This document shows, in pieces, positions 1-11,000 of a stretch of 64,000 nt of DNA. The notes under the pieces were generated by a model. The model saw only the letters and a list, made by a program, of their open reading frames with translations, was not told where the DNA came from and searched no databases. The DNA is from Xenopus tropicalis. Its lineage: Eukaryota > Chordata > Amphibia > Anura > Pipidae. A program made the position numbers and the translations under genes. The stretch spans positions 81,856,910 to 81,920,909 of the forward strand of contig NC_030683.2 in assembly GCF_000004195.4 (NCBI RefSeq). Direction: 5' to 3'. How positions within the stretch are numbered: the stretch's first letter is position 1; each line of letters opens with the position of its first letter.

Positions 1-750
1 TGCACTGAGCTGTATGTGCATGCTTGTACCTGCATATAGCACGGTGGTATAGTCAAGGGTAATTACCACCCCTGTGGGTGAAAAAAACAGGAAAAAAAAC
101 CCTTGTGCCATTCGCTGAACAGCACAAAGCAGCTTTCAAAGTGTAAAATTACAGGAGTCGTCTGGTAGATAAAATTGTGGGCCCTTTAACACAGCCACCC
201 CCACACAAATGGGAATGATTCATCGGTCAGGGGGCCACTAGCCTCTGTCTATCTGTTTGCCCCACCGGAGCTTCAGGGCCTTATGTCTCCTGTAGAATCA
301 GAGAGTAAAAGGACATTCAAACTGAAAAATACATTATGCTTTGCTTTTTCCAAAATCAGCAAAAATGTTCATTATTATGTGCATTGTTATTCTAGAGGAC
401 AAAACTGCATTTCAATGGTATAAATGACCAATGTCAATGCAGGCATTTTTCTGAAAATGAAATAGTGCAGTTTGGTTTTTTTGTAGCCCTGCAATGAGAC
501 ACACTCTAATGATGAACTAAAACCTTCTTATCCAGATTAAGCATGGTTAACTGGTAGTCATTAGAACCTTTATAGAAACTAGTGGTAAGCAAAAGGGAAC
601 GTAATTATACATTCACCTATTAAATGTCCAATTTGTAAGTGGAAGGAAAATAAATATGAAGGTTTAATGGCCCTTTAACACATCAGAATCTCTTATGGGA
701 GCTCTCCTGGAGCACACTAGCAATTACTCTTTGTTTAACATACCAAACAC
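1..750. other. Non-coding, nothing recognised
   Basis: AT-rich sequence with many stops in all frames. I see no gene, no splice-bounded open frame and no clear repeat boundary. Confidence 0.5.
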
Positions 751-1500
751 CACAGGATAGGCAATATTATGCATTCGAGTGGGGGCTCCGAGAGACACCC
801 TATCACAGGTGAAGTCAATATAGCACAGGATAGGCAAGATTATGCATTCGAGTGGGGGCTCCGAGAGACACCCTATCACAGGTGAAGTCAATATAGCACA
901 GGATAGGCAAGATTATGCATTAGAGTGGGGGCTCCGAGAGACACCCTATCACAGATGTAGTCAATATAGCACAGGATAGGCAAGATTATGCATTAGAGTG
1001 GGGGCTCCGAGAGACACCCTATCACAGATGTAGTCAATATAGCACAGGATAGGCAAGACTATGCATTAGAGTGGGGGGCTCCGAGAGACACCCTATCACA
1101 GATGAAGTCAATATAGCACAGGATAGGCAAGATTATGCATTAGAGTGGGGGCTCCGAGAGACACCCTATCACAGGTGAAGTCAATATAGCACAGGATAGG
1201 CAAGATTATGCATTAGAGTGGGGGCTCCGAGAGACACCCTATCACAGATGTAGTCAATATAGCACAGGATAGGCAAGATTATGCATTAGAGTGGGGGCTC
1301 CGAGAGACACCCTATCACAGATGTAGTCAATATAGCACAGGATAGGCAAGACTATGCATTAGAGTGGGGGGCTCCGAGAGACACCCTATCACAGATGAAG
1401 TCAATATAGCACAGGATAGGCAAGATTATGCATTAGAGTGGGGGCTCTGAGAGACACCCTATCACAAATTTGAATACAGCACAGGATAGGCAAATCTATG
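751..1500. repeat. 73-bp tandem array with a four-unit higher-order period
   Basis: Units start (CACAGGATAG) at 751, 824, 897, 970, 1043, 1117, 1190, 1263, 1336, 1410 and a degenerate one at 1480. The spacing is 73 bp, or 74 where an extra G lies in the G run. Variants in the tail (GTGAAG, ATGTAG, ATGTAG, ATGAAG plus the 74-bp form) repeat in the same order every four units, 293 bp apart. This means a four-unit block was itself duplicated. There is no coding potential. Confidence 0.93.
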
Positions 1501-4500
1501 CATTTTAAGATTTGAATAAAATGCTGTTTAAGTTTTTAGTGACCAAAATTGATTTATATGGAGAGAAAGCCTAGCATTTCTATAGGGAATAATGTACCCC
1601 CTATTACAAAATATAAGGATATTATAAGGTACTGAGGAGTCCCAGGACCATTTAAAGGCAAATGGCACAAGGAGGAGTGTTTTTTTATACAAGTCATGGA
1701 ATTCCTAGGTGACATAATATTTTACAAGATGGGGTACATTATCTGTTACAATACACAAGTTTATTAAATAACCCCATATCATTTATATAAATTGACATTA
1801 AAATGTCATGCCTTGCCTTGGAGTTAAGTGAACTGATACTCTTTGCTATCCTTTGCCTTAGAATCCTGTTCATAGTGTCAGGATTAAACAAAAAGTGGGA
1901 ATTGGAGCATTCTGACTGAATGCAAGTTTGTCCCAAAATAAAAGTCTTCATGGCTGCTTATTTGTGTTTTCAAACTGGAGTATCATAAAACTATGCATTT
2001 TATTCCAATTTATTTAGTACAAAAACTAGAGAAAGAAGATATTAAACCTATATGGACAGCAAGAAGCATTCTAATACAGTTATTATGACTGGGTATCAGG
2101 TTAATAGCTTCACTGGCCGAGTGCTTGTGTAGCACCACTCAAATGGTTGTGCTAATTGAATAGGTGCTGCCTCCTTGTATAAGATGTGCCAAAAAAAAAA
2201 TTCCTGATGAGCTTGCCTTGGTCATAGCATCCAAATACTGCCCGATAAGGTTGGTTAATTACAAAGAATGTATATCATTAATACATATGCCATTTTACGA
2301 CTATGAAACCAGGGTTATTATTGGTGCATATTGTTTTTGATGCACTGGAATAATGTTGCAATCACATGAAAAACAATGGTGGCTGTCCCCATATATGAGT
2401 TAGCTGGCAAATATGTGAAGAGAAGTACCACATTGATGTATTCTGCCACCCACAGCTCACTCATTCGAATTAATGCTAAGTTTAAAAATATACTTAAGTA
2501 GCCAGCTTACATCATTAGCCTTGCGTGCTCTCTAGCTTAGAGCTATGTGACATCATGGTGGCATGCACACTGATCCAGGAAGGGAGCCAACTGTATGTTG
2601 TTCTAAGAAGGAAAGGCAGAGTTTTTGTTAGTACTGAAACAGCACTCTTCAGACACACAGCCTCCTGGATACCTGCTAGTATCATGAGTATCATCTTGTC
2701 TCACCCACATTCCCTATTTTCATCCTAAGATTCAGCCCATATTCTTGTTGCTCTATGCAGTCATACACAACAATAAATGCAATCATAAATGAATCAAATC
2801 TGATCTGAAATGACCCAGAAAATTAAAAGGGCAGCACACACACCTGTTCAGCATGAGTTCAATTCATAGGACTTGTGCTGAACATACGTTTTGCCTATTG
2901 TTGGAATCATGAAAATTTTATGGCTTTTGTTATTTCTTAAGCTAAATGGGAAACTGAAGCTCCACCATGTTTGGTCCCTGCAAGGTAGTTAGGCTAGTGC
3001 TACACCAGATGTTTATCCACAGGTCAAGAATCTGCCCATACTAACAGCTTTCTGATGTGCCTGCACCCAAAGCCACTGTGTCAGCCCGGGTGCAGGCACA
3101 TCAGAAAGTTTAGGAGCATAGGGGTGGATTCTCGGCCTGCTGTGGCGCCAGCCTTAGATTACATTCCCAGAACACATGGGCCCCTGGCATCCCAGTCCGA
3201 CACTGAGTCATTGAGAGATCTCCGAGTGGTGCCATTGGTCTCTCTGTTTATATGAAACCGGAACCATAAAAATGTCTTCATTGTGTATTTTTTTACTATT
3301 CTTTACCAACTTATTTGCGTCTTCCACATGTATCATTGTCCCTTCATTCTTTTCTGCCCTCTTCTTCAAATTACTTCTATTTTCAAGGGATTCTCTTGAT
3401 TTTTATGGTATACTTTTTTTTTTCTAAAAATTACACTGTTTACATAGCAGATAATTCACTCTACTACTTAAAATTGTATTCTTGAACCAACTGTATGTAT
3501 TTTTTTAGTTGTAATGGTGTGTAGGCAGCCATCTCAGTGCATTGTGCCTGAGCTTTCAGAAGGAGCCAGCGCTACACATTAGAACTGCTTTCAGGCAACC
3601 TATTGTTTCTCCTACTCCCATGTAACTGGAGGAGTCCCAAGCTGGGCTTGGATTTCTTACTAGTGAGTGCTATTCTGATATCTACCGGGAGCTGCTATCT
3701 TGCCACCTTCCCATTGTTCTGCTGATCGCTGCTGGGGAAAGGGAGGGGTGATATCACTCCAACTTGCAGCTCAGCAGTAAAGTGTGACTGAAGTTTATCA
3801 GAGCACAGGTCACATAAATAAATATAAAAAAATCTGTTTGTGTTTTTATGCTGCTGGAGAAGCTCTATTAACCGATGCCTTTTCCCATGACTATTCCCTT
3901 AAGTTATTTCCCACTTTCAATCTGTGCTTTTTCTCCCAGGCACTTGATTTTGCCTTCTCCTTTCCTGCCTCTTCTAGTTTCTGATAAATCCTCTGCCTTA
4001 GTTTATTCCTCCATTTCTCCTTTCCATTCTTTCTATAAACAATTTCATCCACTATAACTCTGAAAATACATTGCAGTAACTGTCTTACTAGCCCTTGTTC
4101 AATGCTGTTTAATGGGCATTCTACCCAGCAGAGGGGGGGCAACTAGCAGACTTTTCATTTGGTGTAAGTACCCCACAGAGATGACAGACCCCCATTTTAA
4201 TTAACTGTAAAGCTCTACAACATGGTTGTTTTAATTTCTTTGCTTTTTTGCTTGTGGCATCCCATTTTGTCCTTTCCCTGCTCCCATGGCGGCACACCTG
4301 GGGATCATGGCTACCTCAGTAAATACAGACCATTTCTTTAATGCCTGCCTTATTATGCTTTGAAAAATTTGAAATTTCTTAGGGCAGTGGTTCTCCATAA
4401 AACAAATACATAATCGGTGTTGCCCTATCATGTATTTGTCAGATGGATGTAACATTTAACCCATTTAGGGTTAAAGCATACTTGGATCTGCACCAGGAAT

Positions 4501-4680
4501 GCCCAGGTATCCAGAGCCCATCAGTGAGAATATTGGTTCCCTGTTCTTTGTTTATGTGAGGCATTTTGTTCCAAAATACTAAGCAGAACTAGTTGCCACA
4601 ATTGCACAATAATCACACAATGTTAATCACCAACAAAATGACTGATAATGGCTGCCAATTCAGGTCCTTCAGATCAAATT
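1501..4680. other. Non-coding; partial Kolobok-like MITE near 3410-3910
   Basis: No exon was found. The stretch from about 3410 to 3910 is a diverged, inverted relative of the TTAA element at 57485-58110: shared text includes the Cys-like CTCCTCCAG/CTGGAGGAG segment and CCATTGTTCTGCTGAT. Short ORFs here are chance. Confidence 0.5.
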
Positions 4681-4684
4681 GGCA

Positions 4685-4915
4685 AATTATCTGCTCATAT
4701 GTGAGCACCCCTGACAGGCCTACCCGACCAATATCTGGCCTAAAATTTGATCAGGCAGTTTGATTTTTCATTGGATCTGTACTGCATAGCCTTGTTGATG
4801 GGGTCCTCTGTTCAACGGTGCCTATGCCCGCCATTTTGTTTTGATCATTTGGCCTGATGTCGGCCACCTAAGGAGGGCATATTGGGAGACGAGCCGCTTA
4901 TTTGGCGACCTTGCT
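4685..4915 (+). repeat. Dispersed MITE-like repeat, copy 1
   Basis: Contains the shared core CCTGACAGGCCTACCCGACC followed by ATATCTGGCC. Related copies lie at about 6395-6565 (reverse) and 33785-33925. The termini were not resolved. Confidence 0.5.
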
Positions 4916-5898
4916 AGTTGTAGAAATGATTTGTAAGGAAATTATTCATCCAACCTAAGCACTGGGCAACCATAGCCTTTTAATGCACACATATCTTTAG
5001 AGTCATAACATTTATTAAAACCCAAATACAAGCTCTAAAGAAAATATACAGCATGATACGTGCAATAAGCATAGTTGTAAATAAAATGTTTATACAGAAA
5101 TATATTTACACATCAGAGCTACATGGGAAGAAACACATTATTGGGCTTATCAATTTCGAGATTTTCTTGTAAATGGAATAAACTTGCGTATCAAATGCTA
5201 ACTTATTTAATAATAAGGAAAACACGTTTAAATAAAAAAAAACTCAAATACCTAGAATTTTTAAGTTTACAAACTCGAAAAAAACTTGAAAACTCAAATA
5301 TCTCGAATTGAAAATACAGCTTGACTTTGCCTATGACACTCCCATTGACTTAATAAATACCAGACATTCAAGTTTTTGAACTATAAAAATTTTTAGCACA
5401 AAAAACTCAAATCATGAAAAAAAATAAAACTTGAATGTTGATAAATCTCTCCATATGTGTCTACTGGGTGTGAATGTGGTGCAACATTAGCACATGTATT
5501 TCTAGTTCAAATGGTGCACAATTTCTGGTTTTGCCTAAAAGTTCTGTATTTTGAACTTGTGCGTGTCTAACAGTAATGGGAGTACATTAAAAAGCAACTG
5601 AACATGTACTGATACTTGAGTACTGTGCAGGACAGGACACAGATAGAGGTCACAGGCTCACATGCACAAAAGGGAACGTTAAATTGTATGTATTCCTATG
5701 GAGGTAAGAAAACTGTGTCCTGAAGTTTAAGTATCGGAAGCCATTGAATGGAACCAGTTCATGTTATGTTCAAGTTTGGGGCTGTTGAAGGCAAAGTGTA
5801 AATAGTATGCAAGGCAAAGGAAAGGGAAAATCTCCTACATAAGGAAAAGATCTAAATATTCTATTGTCAGAAAACACAGGGTTGGAAAGGGAGAGCCT
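4916..5898. other. Inferred 3' UTR of the IQ-motif gene; AT-rich repeat 5135-5455
   Basis: Contains the candidate polyadenylation hexamer and an AT-rich repeat with many AACTCGAAA and TTCGAG pieces in both orientations, typical of a decayed foldback element. No other gene is seen. Confidence 0.4.
5011..5016 (-). terminator. Candidate polyadenylation signal of the IQ-motif gene
   Basis: AATAAA on the minus strand, about 880 nt past the TAG. The sequence between is AT-rich and has no gene. Other AT-rich near-matches exist, so this is only the clearest hexamer. Confidence 0.3.
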
Positions 5899-6017
5899 CT
5901 ATCCCTGGTTTTGCTTATTCTGCTGATATTTGCGATAGTGAGTTTGGATGGTCAGAGCCGCTCTTTCTGGTGCATCTTCTCCAGAAAACTCCATCCTTGG
6001 AGATGGTCTTCGAACAC
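5899..6017 (-). CDS. IQ-motif gene, last coding exon (IQ motif and stop)
   Basis: The acceptor is TGTCCTGCAG|GT. Two bases complete the split Gly codon, then 38 residues and TAG. The sequence runs [17 protein letters not shown], then [17 protein letters not shown], then QNQG. The IQ core has I, Q, R and K at positions 1, 2, 6 and 12 of the calmodulin-binding pattern and lacks the central Gly, as PCP4 does. The acidic DAPE just before the IQ motif also matches the PCP4 arrangement (acidic patch, then IQ, near the C-terminus). Confidence 0.72.
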
Positions 6018-8026
6018 CTGCAGGACATATATACGGAAACATCTATATTCATTGGGAACAGAACATCAGATCATCACCTGCCTAACTAGGAACAGTACTT
6101 ACTAGTGCAGGGGCCCTTAGGAGAACCAGGGACAATATGGGCATTTGACACCTTGCCTGGGGCATAGCAGGTGTGTAGCAAATTAATTTGCTATAAAACA
6201 GTTGTTACAAGCAGAGGTGAGACGATGGAACCGTTGTGGGACAGCATGAAAATATCTGGCCACCATTAAAAAACCTCATTAATATCCCCATTAAGCTACT
6301 CAATCTGGCCTGCTAGAATATTTGAAAATGGCTTTTTCATGTCAGGGACTGACTTAAGGTGGCCCTACCTGGGAACATTCACTCATTTGGCCTGAAGGTT
6401 GGCGATAACGGGCTAATTACAACAATGGGCACAGACCACATCAATGATCCAATAGTGTCCCTGATACGGCAGAAAATCAAACCTGCCCGATTGAGATCTG
6501 CCCAATCTTAGACCAGATATCGGTCAGGTGAGCCCGTTGGGGGTGCCCATATATGGGCAGATAAGCTGCCCCTGTATGGCCACCTATAGACTGGCCTGTC
6601 AGAATAACACATAATATCCTAGTGGGCCTTCCTCCCTGCCATTGATCTCATTTATATTGCAGGTGCATATTTTACATACAGGCAGTTTTTACCAGTTATG
6701 TAATATTTCCTTTCCAAAGTTTTCTTAGAAAGCAAGTAGTCATTAGTTACCGTAATTGTCCCTGGCTGGGTATGTGGTGCAGGTATACTGGCAGCTTCCT
6801 CGTCTCTAAATACACAGAGAGAAATATGTTACTACTGAAGAGGAAGGGAAAAGAGAGAAGTAAGCAGTGAGCAGAGATTTGGAGAAACTCAGTGTTGTAA
6901 TTAAGGGAAGAAGTATATCTCTCAGAGGTGTATGGGAAAGAGTCTGTTACATGGTATAAAGAGATACAATTGGAAAGACACTATCCCTCTAAGAAATAAT
7001 CTACAGGGGCAAGGGTCCAGTAGAAGAGGAGAATGAAAGATAAGAGAAAGAAAGTTCACATAGAAGGTATACAGAGGCAGTGGAGATGATACATGTAGAA
7101 AGGTGAAAAGAGAGACTGACTGTTAAGGTAGATTCTACAGTTTGTTACACAGTTCCCTCTGTGAGGTTAAATCACTGTCCTAAGTTGAAAGGCACTGGGG
7201 TTCATTTCTGCCACAGCATCAACATAGCAGCCTCGGCACCAGCCTCTCATGGCTACTATTGCCAGGACAATGCCCTTAGCTGCTAAGCTCAGGGGCCTTA
7301 AAGTGCTCAGGGAGTCAATAGACAATCAAGTAGAACTGAGTTCTAATACTAGCACTACAAGGGCTTTTTCTACAAGTGTTAACTAAATCTTAATTTTCCT
7401 AAAAATAGAAGGTATAGCCACTGCTTAATAATAGGTGATCAAGCTGAAATGGCCTACCTGGGGGGAAAGAGGAGAGGATACAGAAGCCTGGAAAACACTA
7501 CCAAATCCATCACAGGCTTGGCTGATCCAGGTCTCCCAAATGTCCAGATATTCACTGTATTTTAAATACCAGTACACTGGCTAACAGGTTCCATACAGTA
7601 CTAGATAATAACAAGAGTATCTTAGTATTTACTGAGTGAGTTCAACCAGCAATAAAGTGAGGAAAAGCCAAATATTGAGGGCCAAGGCCACATCCATCAT
7701 TCGTCTGTAAATTATGCATTGAAGAGAGTGAGAAGTCTATATCTGTTAATTTAAATATTCTTGGGCTTATTTGTGTGTTATGCACTCTGGTGCCCCAGGG
7801 GATCAGACAACTGAATATTTTAAAGATCCTTTTAATTATTTATGTTAATTATATGTCTATGACAACGCTTATAATCAGCATTAAATTAATATCATCCTGG
7901 TCACTGGGGTGCGTTGTGCTGTTAGTCACGTTGGTAGTAAAGTTGTTCATAGTGTAACCAACATTGGTTGAATAAACTCTTGCTCCATCTATTGGTAGAA
8001 GGGGCCAGATCACAATGTACAGTGTA

Positions 8027-8066
<40 letters not shown>

Positions 8067-11000
8067 ACAGAGTGCTGCACACACAGGGACTTAAAGAAAA
8101 ATAGAAAGTGTTTATTGAGAAAGATCCAACGTTTTGAGCACTAACAAACTGTTTTGTCCCTCAAAAAGAGCACTGTTAGTGCTCGACACGTTAGATTTTT
8201 CTCAATAAACACGTTTTATTTTTCTTTAAGTCCCTGTGTGTGCAGAACTCTGTTCTTTTATTGCTAATTTTGATCAGCACGCGGGGCAGTTGATTCTTTG
8301 AAGGGTGTGCTCCGTTTTTTCAAGTATATATATGTATATATATGATACACTGAAATGTTATTATTCATATAACAAATGAAATGTTATTATAATAAACAAT
8401 GTATTCCCTTTTAGTAAAATATGAGGATATTAGTCAACTCGAAGTTCCATGACTTGTACAAAAGCACTCAGCCTTCAGCTTCCTGCTTTTATATGGTCAT
8501 GGTACTCATGGTACTCCCTGATGACTTATAATATCCCTAAATATTACTATAGGGGGTACTTTATAAACTATATAATAAAAAAAAGACAATATAAGACTAT
8601 TAGATAATTTATTTCGATTGATATCATATGGCCGCTCATAAACCTTAGTGTTCTGCACCAGAATCATCTAACCAGCCCTGCAGCATTAGCTTCTATGACA
8701 GATGAACCTCATTTCTGTTTGTTCGTATCTGACAACTGCTAAACGTAGCTTACAGCAGGTGCCCCCAGTATACTGAGTGACAGCACTTATTATGTTGTTG
8801 TGCATGAAAAACTGTGGAAAGAACTATTTCACCTGAAGGACTGGCCTTTGTAAGTGATGCTAGAAGCTTAATGTAAATTAATGTACAAGTAAGAAAGACA
8901 GATGGCTTTTCAAAGATATAGAAGAGTAACACCTATTGAATCAAGTGATTTACCTCCTGATCCCTGCTTGCCCTTCTGTTTTGAGTCACATACTGCACGT
9001 GCCATGGAAGTGGCTGGTACATGAGATATGGTGCTCGTTCTTCACGAAATATGGTACTGCCCAACTGTGGGGAAAAAAGTATAACTTTAGTAATGTTAAA
9101 GGATACTGTCCATGGACACAGGTCTGGAAATACTGATGACTCTATATAAAAATTATTATTTTATTATTATTAACATTTATTTATAAAGTGCCAACATATT
9201 CCGCAGCGCTGTACAATAAGTGGGTTTCATACATTGAACATACAGAGTAACATATAAAGCAATCAATAACCAATACAAGAGGTGAAGAGGGCCCTGCCCA
9301 AAAGAGCTTACAATCTACAAGTAGAAAGGGTTGAGACACAAGGGGGGGAATTCACAAAAGTGGTGATATTCCGACACAATAAAAGTGGAGATAGATTTGT
9401 CGGATTTTCCACCTAATTCACAAACCTCTATCTCCACTTTTGTGAATTTGTCTTTTAAACAGACAGTTTTCAGATTTTGTCATTTTCCCGACATTTTTTT
9501 ATGAATTTGCCTTAAGCTCTTAGTAAATCTGTCATTGCCATCAAACCCAGTCCCACAGCGACAGGAGCCTTGGGATACAAATTTTACCAGCAGGATTTTG
9601 CATTTCATATGCTTTGGGGCATTTCCTGAGGGGTAATTTTAGTTTGCCCAGGGAAACTATACATCATTTTTCAGGAAAATCTGGGCTTTCTAATGTTTTC
9701 TATATTTCTGTGTAATTCCACTTCTGTAACAAGATTTAAGGGTCTAAATACCATCTTCTCTAGCCCCTACTCATTACTGGGCAGCAGCAATCTGGCCCCC
9801 ACACCAACATGGCCGGTGAATAGAGCTCCAACAAGACTAGGGCCCACTGGGTTTTTATTCAGTGCCCTGTTGGGGTCAGTCCAACCCTGTACCCCAATAT
9901 CCCAGTTTGGGGGCCAGTGTGTATGTGCCACCAAGATGGCTGCTGGAAACAGGTGGGGGCCAATGCTGTCAGGCAGCTCTGTAGTTCTGAACATGCTATG
10001 GGGGCACAGATAAGTTTGGGCAAATGTCAGTGAAGTGATTAAAGAGGGGGCACTGCTGCTAAAACTAAAAATTTGCCTGGGAGGCTTTACTTTTCCTTTT
10101 AATAAAAATGTTTACAATATATTCACACAAAATTTTTATTATTGCCTCATTGATTAAGCTAAAACTGGCATAATAATGCAAATGTGAGGTAAAAACTTTT
10201 TATATACCTGTATAAGATATAAATTAATTGTTTATAAAATGTTAATGAGGCTTTTTGCACCTATTGTCCTAGGGTGAGACAGAAACTTGTCCCCTAACAA
10301 TAGTCTGCTAATCCCCATTAATATGTTAGGTGTGAAATAGAGACTGGGGGAAACAAAACAAAACAGAAGAGCTTAGAATTGATCTGACAGAGTTACACTG
10401 AGCTTTACTCCATTTTGAAAATGTCGGGGAAAAATGTCATTAAAACGTCGTATAAATGTCGTTTAAACGACAAATTCACAAAAGTGTCTGTAAAGTGTCT
10501 TTCTTTCACCAAAAACAGAAAAGTGGCGGTTGAGTCGGAATTTAGGCGGATTTCTGTTTGTTAATCTGGAGAAAGTGTTTTCCACCAGTTTTTCCACCAC
10601 TTTTACTCCAAAAAAGGGCTACCTCCACTTTTGTGAATTCCCCCCAAGGTGTGGGAATGGGCATGACCAGAGTTGTGAGAGGTGTGGCACAGGGTATTGC
10701 TTTTAGCAGCACACTGAGGTTATGTTAATCTAGATTAGGGTCAGGGCCGGATTTCTCTCTGAGTGCGCATGCGCGAACGCTCCTTTAAACTCCCATACAG
10801 AGCAGTGGGGAGAGGTTCTGACTGCTCCATATGGGAGCCAAATTTAAAAATTTTGTTGCGGCGGGGCGGCATGCCGCCCCTAATCTTCTGCCGCCCTAGG
10901 CCCGGGCCTTTGTGGCCTCTCCACAAATCCGGGCCTGATTAGGGTAGTGAATTCCAGAGAAGGGGGGCAGCCCTTGCAAAGTCTTGCATGCAAGCATGTG

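Noticed and set aside
751..1500. CRISPR array
   Set aside because: Units are contiguous 73-bp near-identical repeats with no unique spacers, in a vertebrate genome.
9693..10013. 106-codon plus ORF
   Set aside because: Inside a DNA transposon; no homology recognised and the composition is not coding-like.
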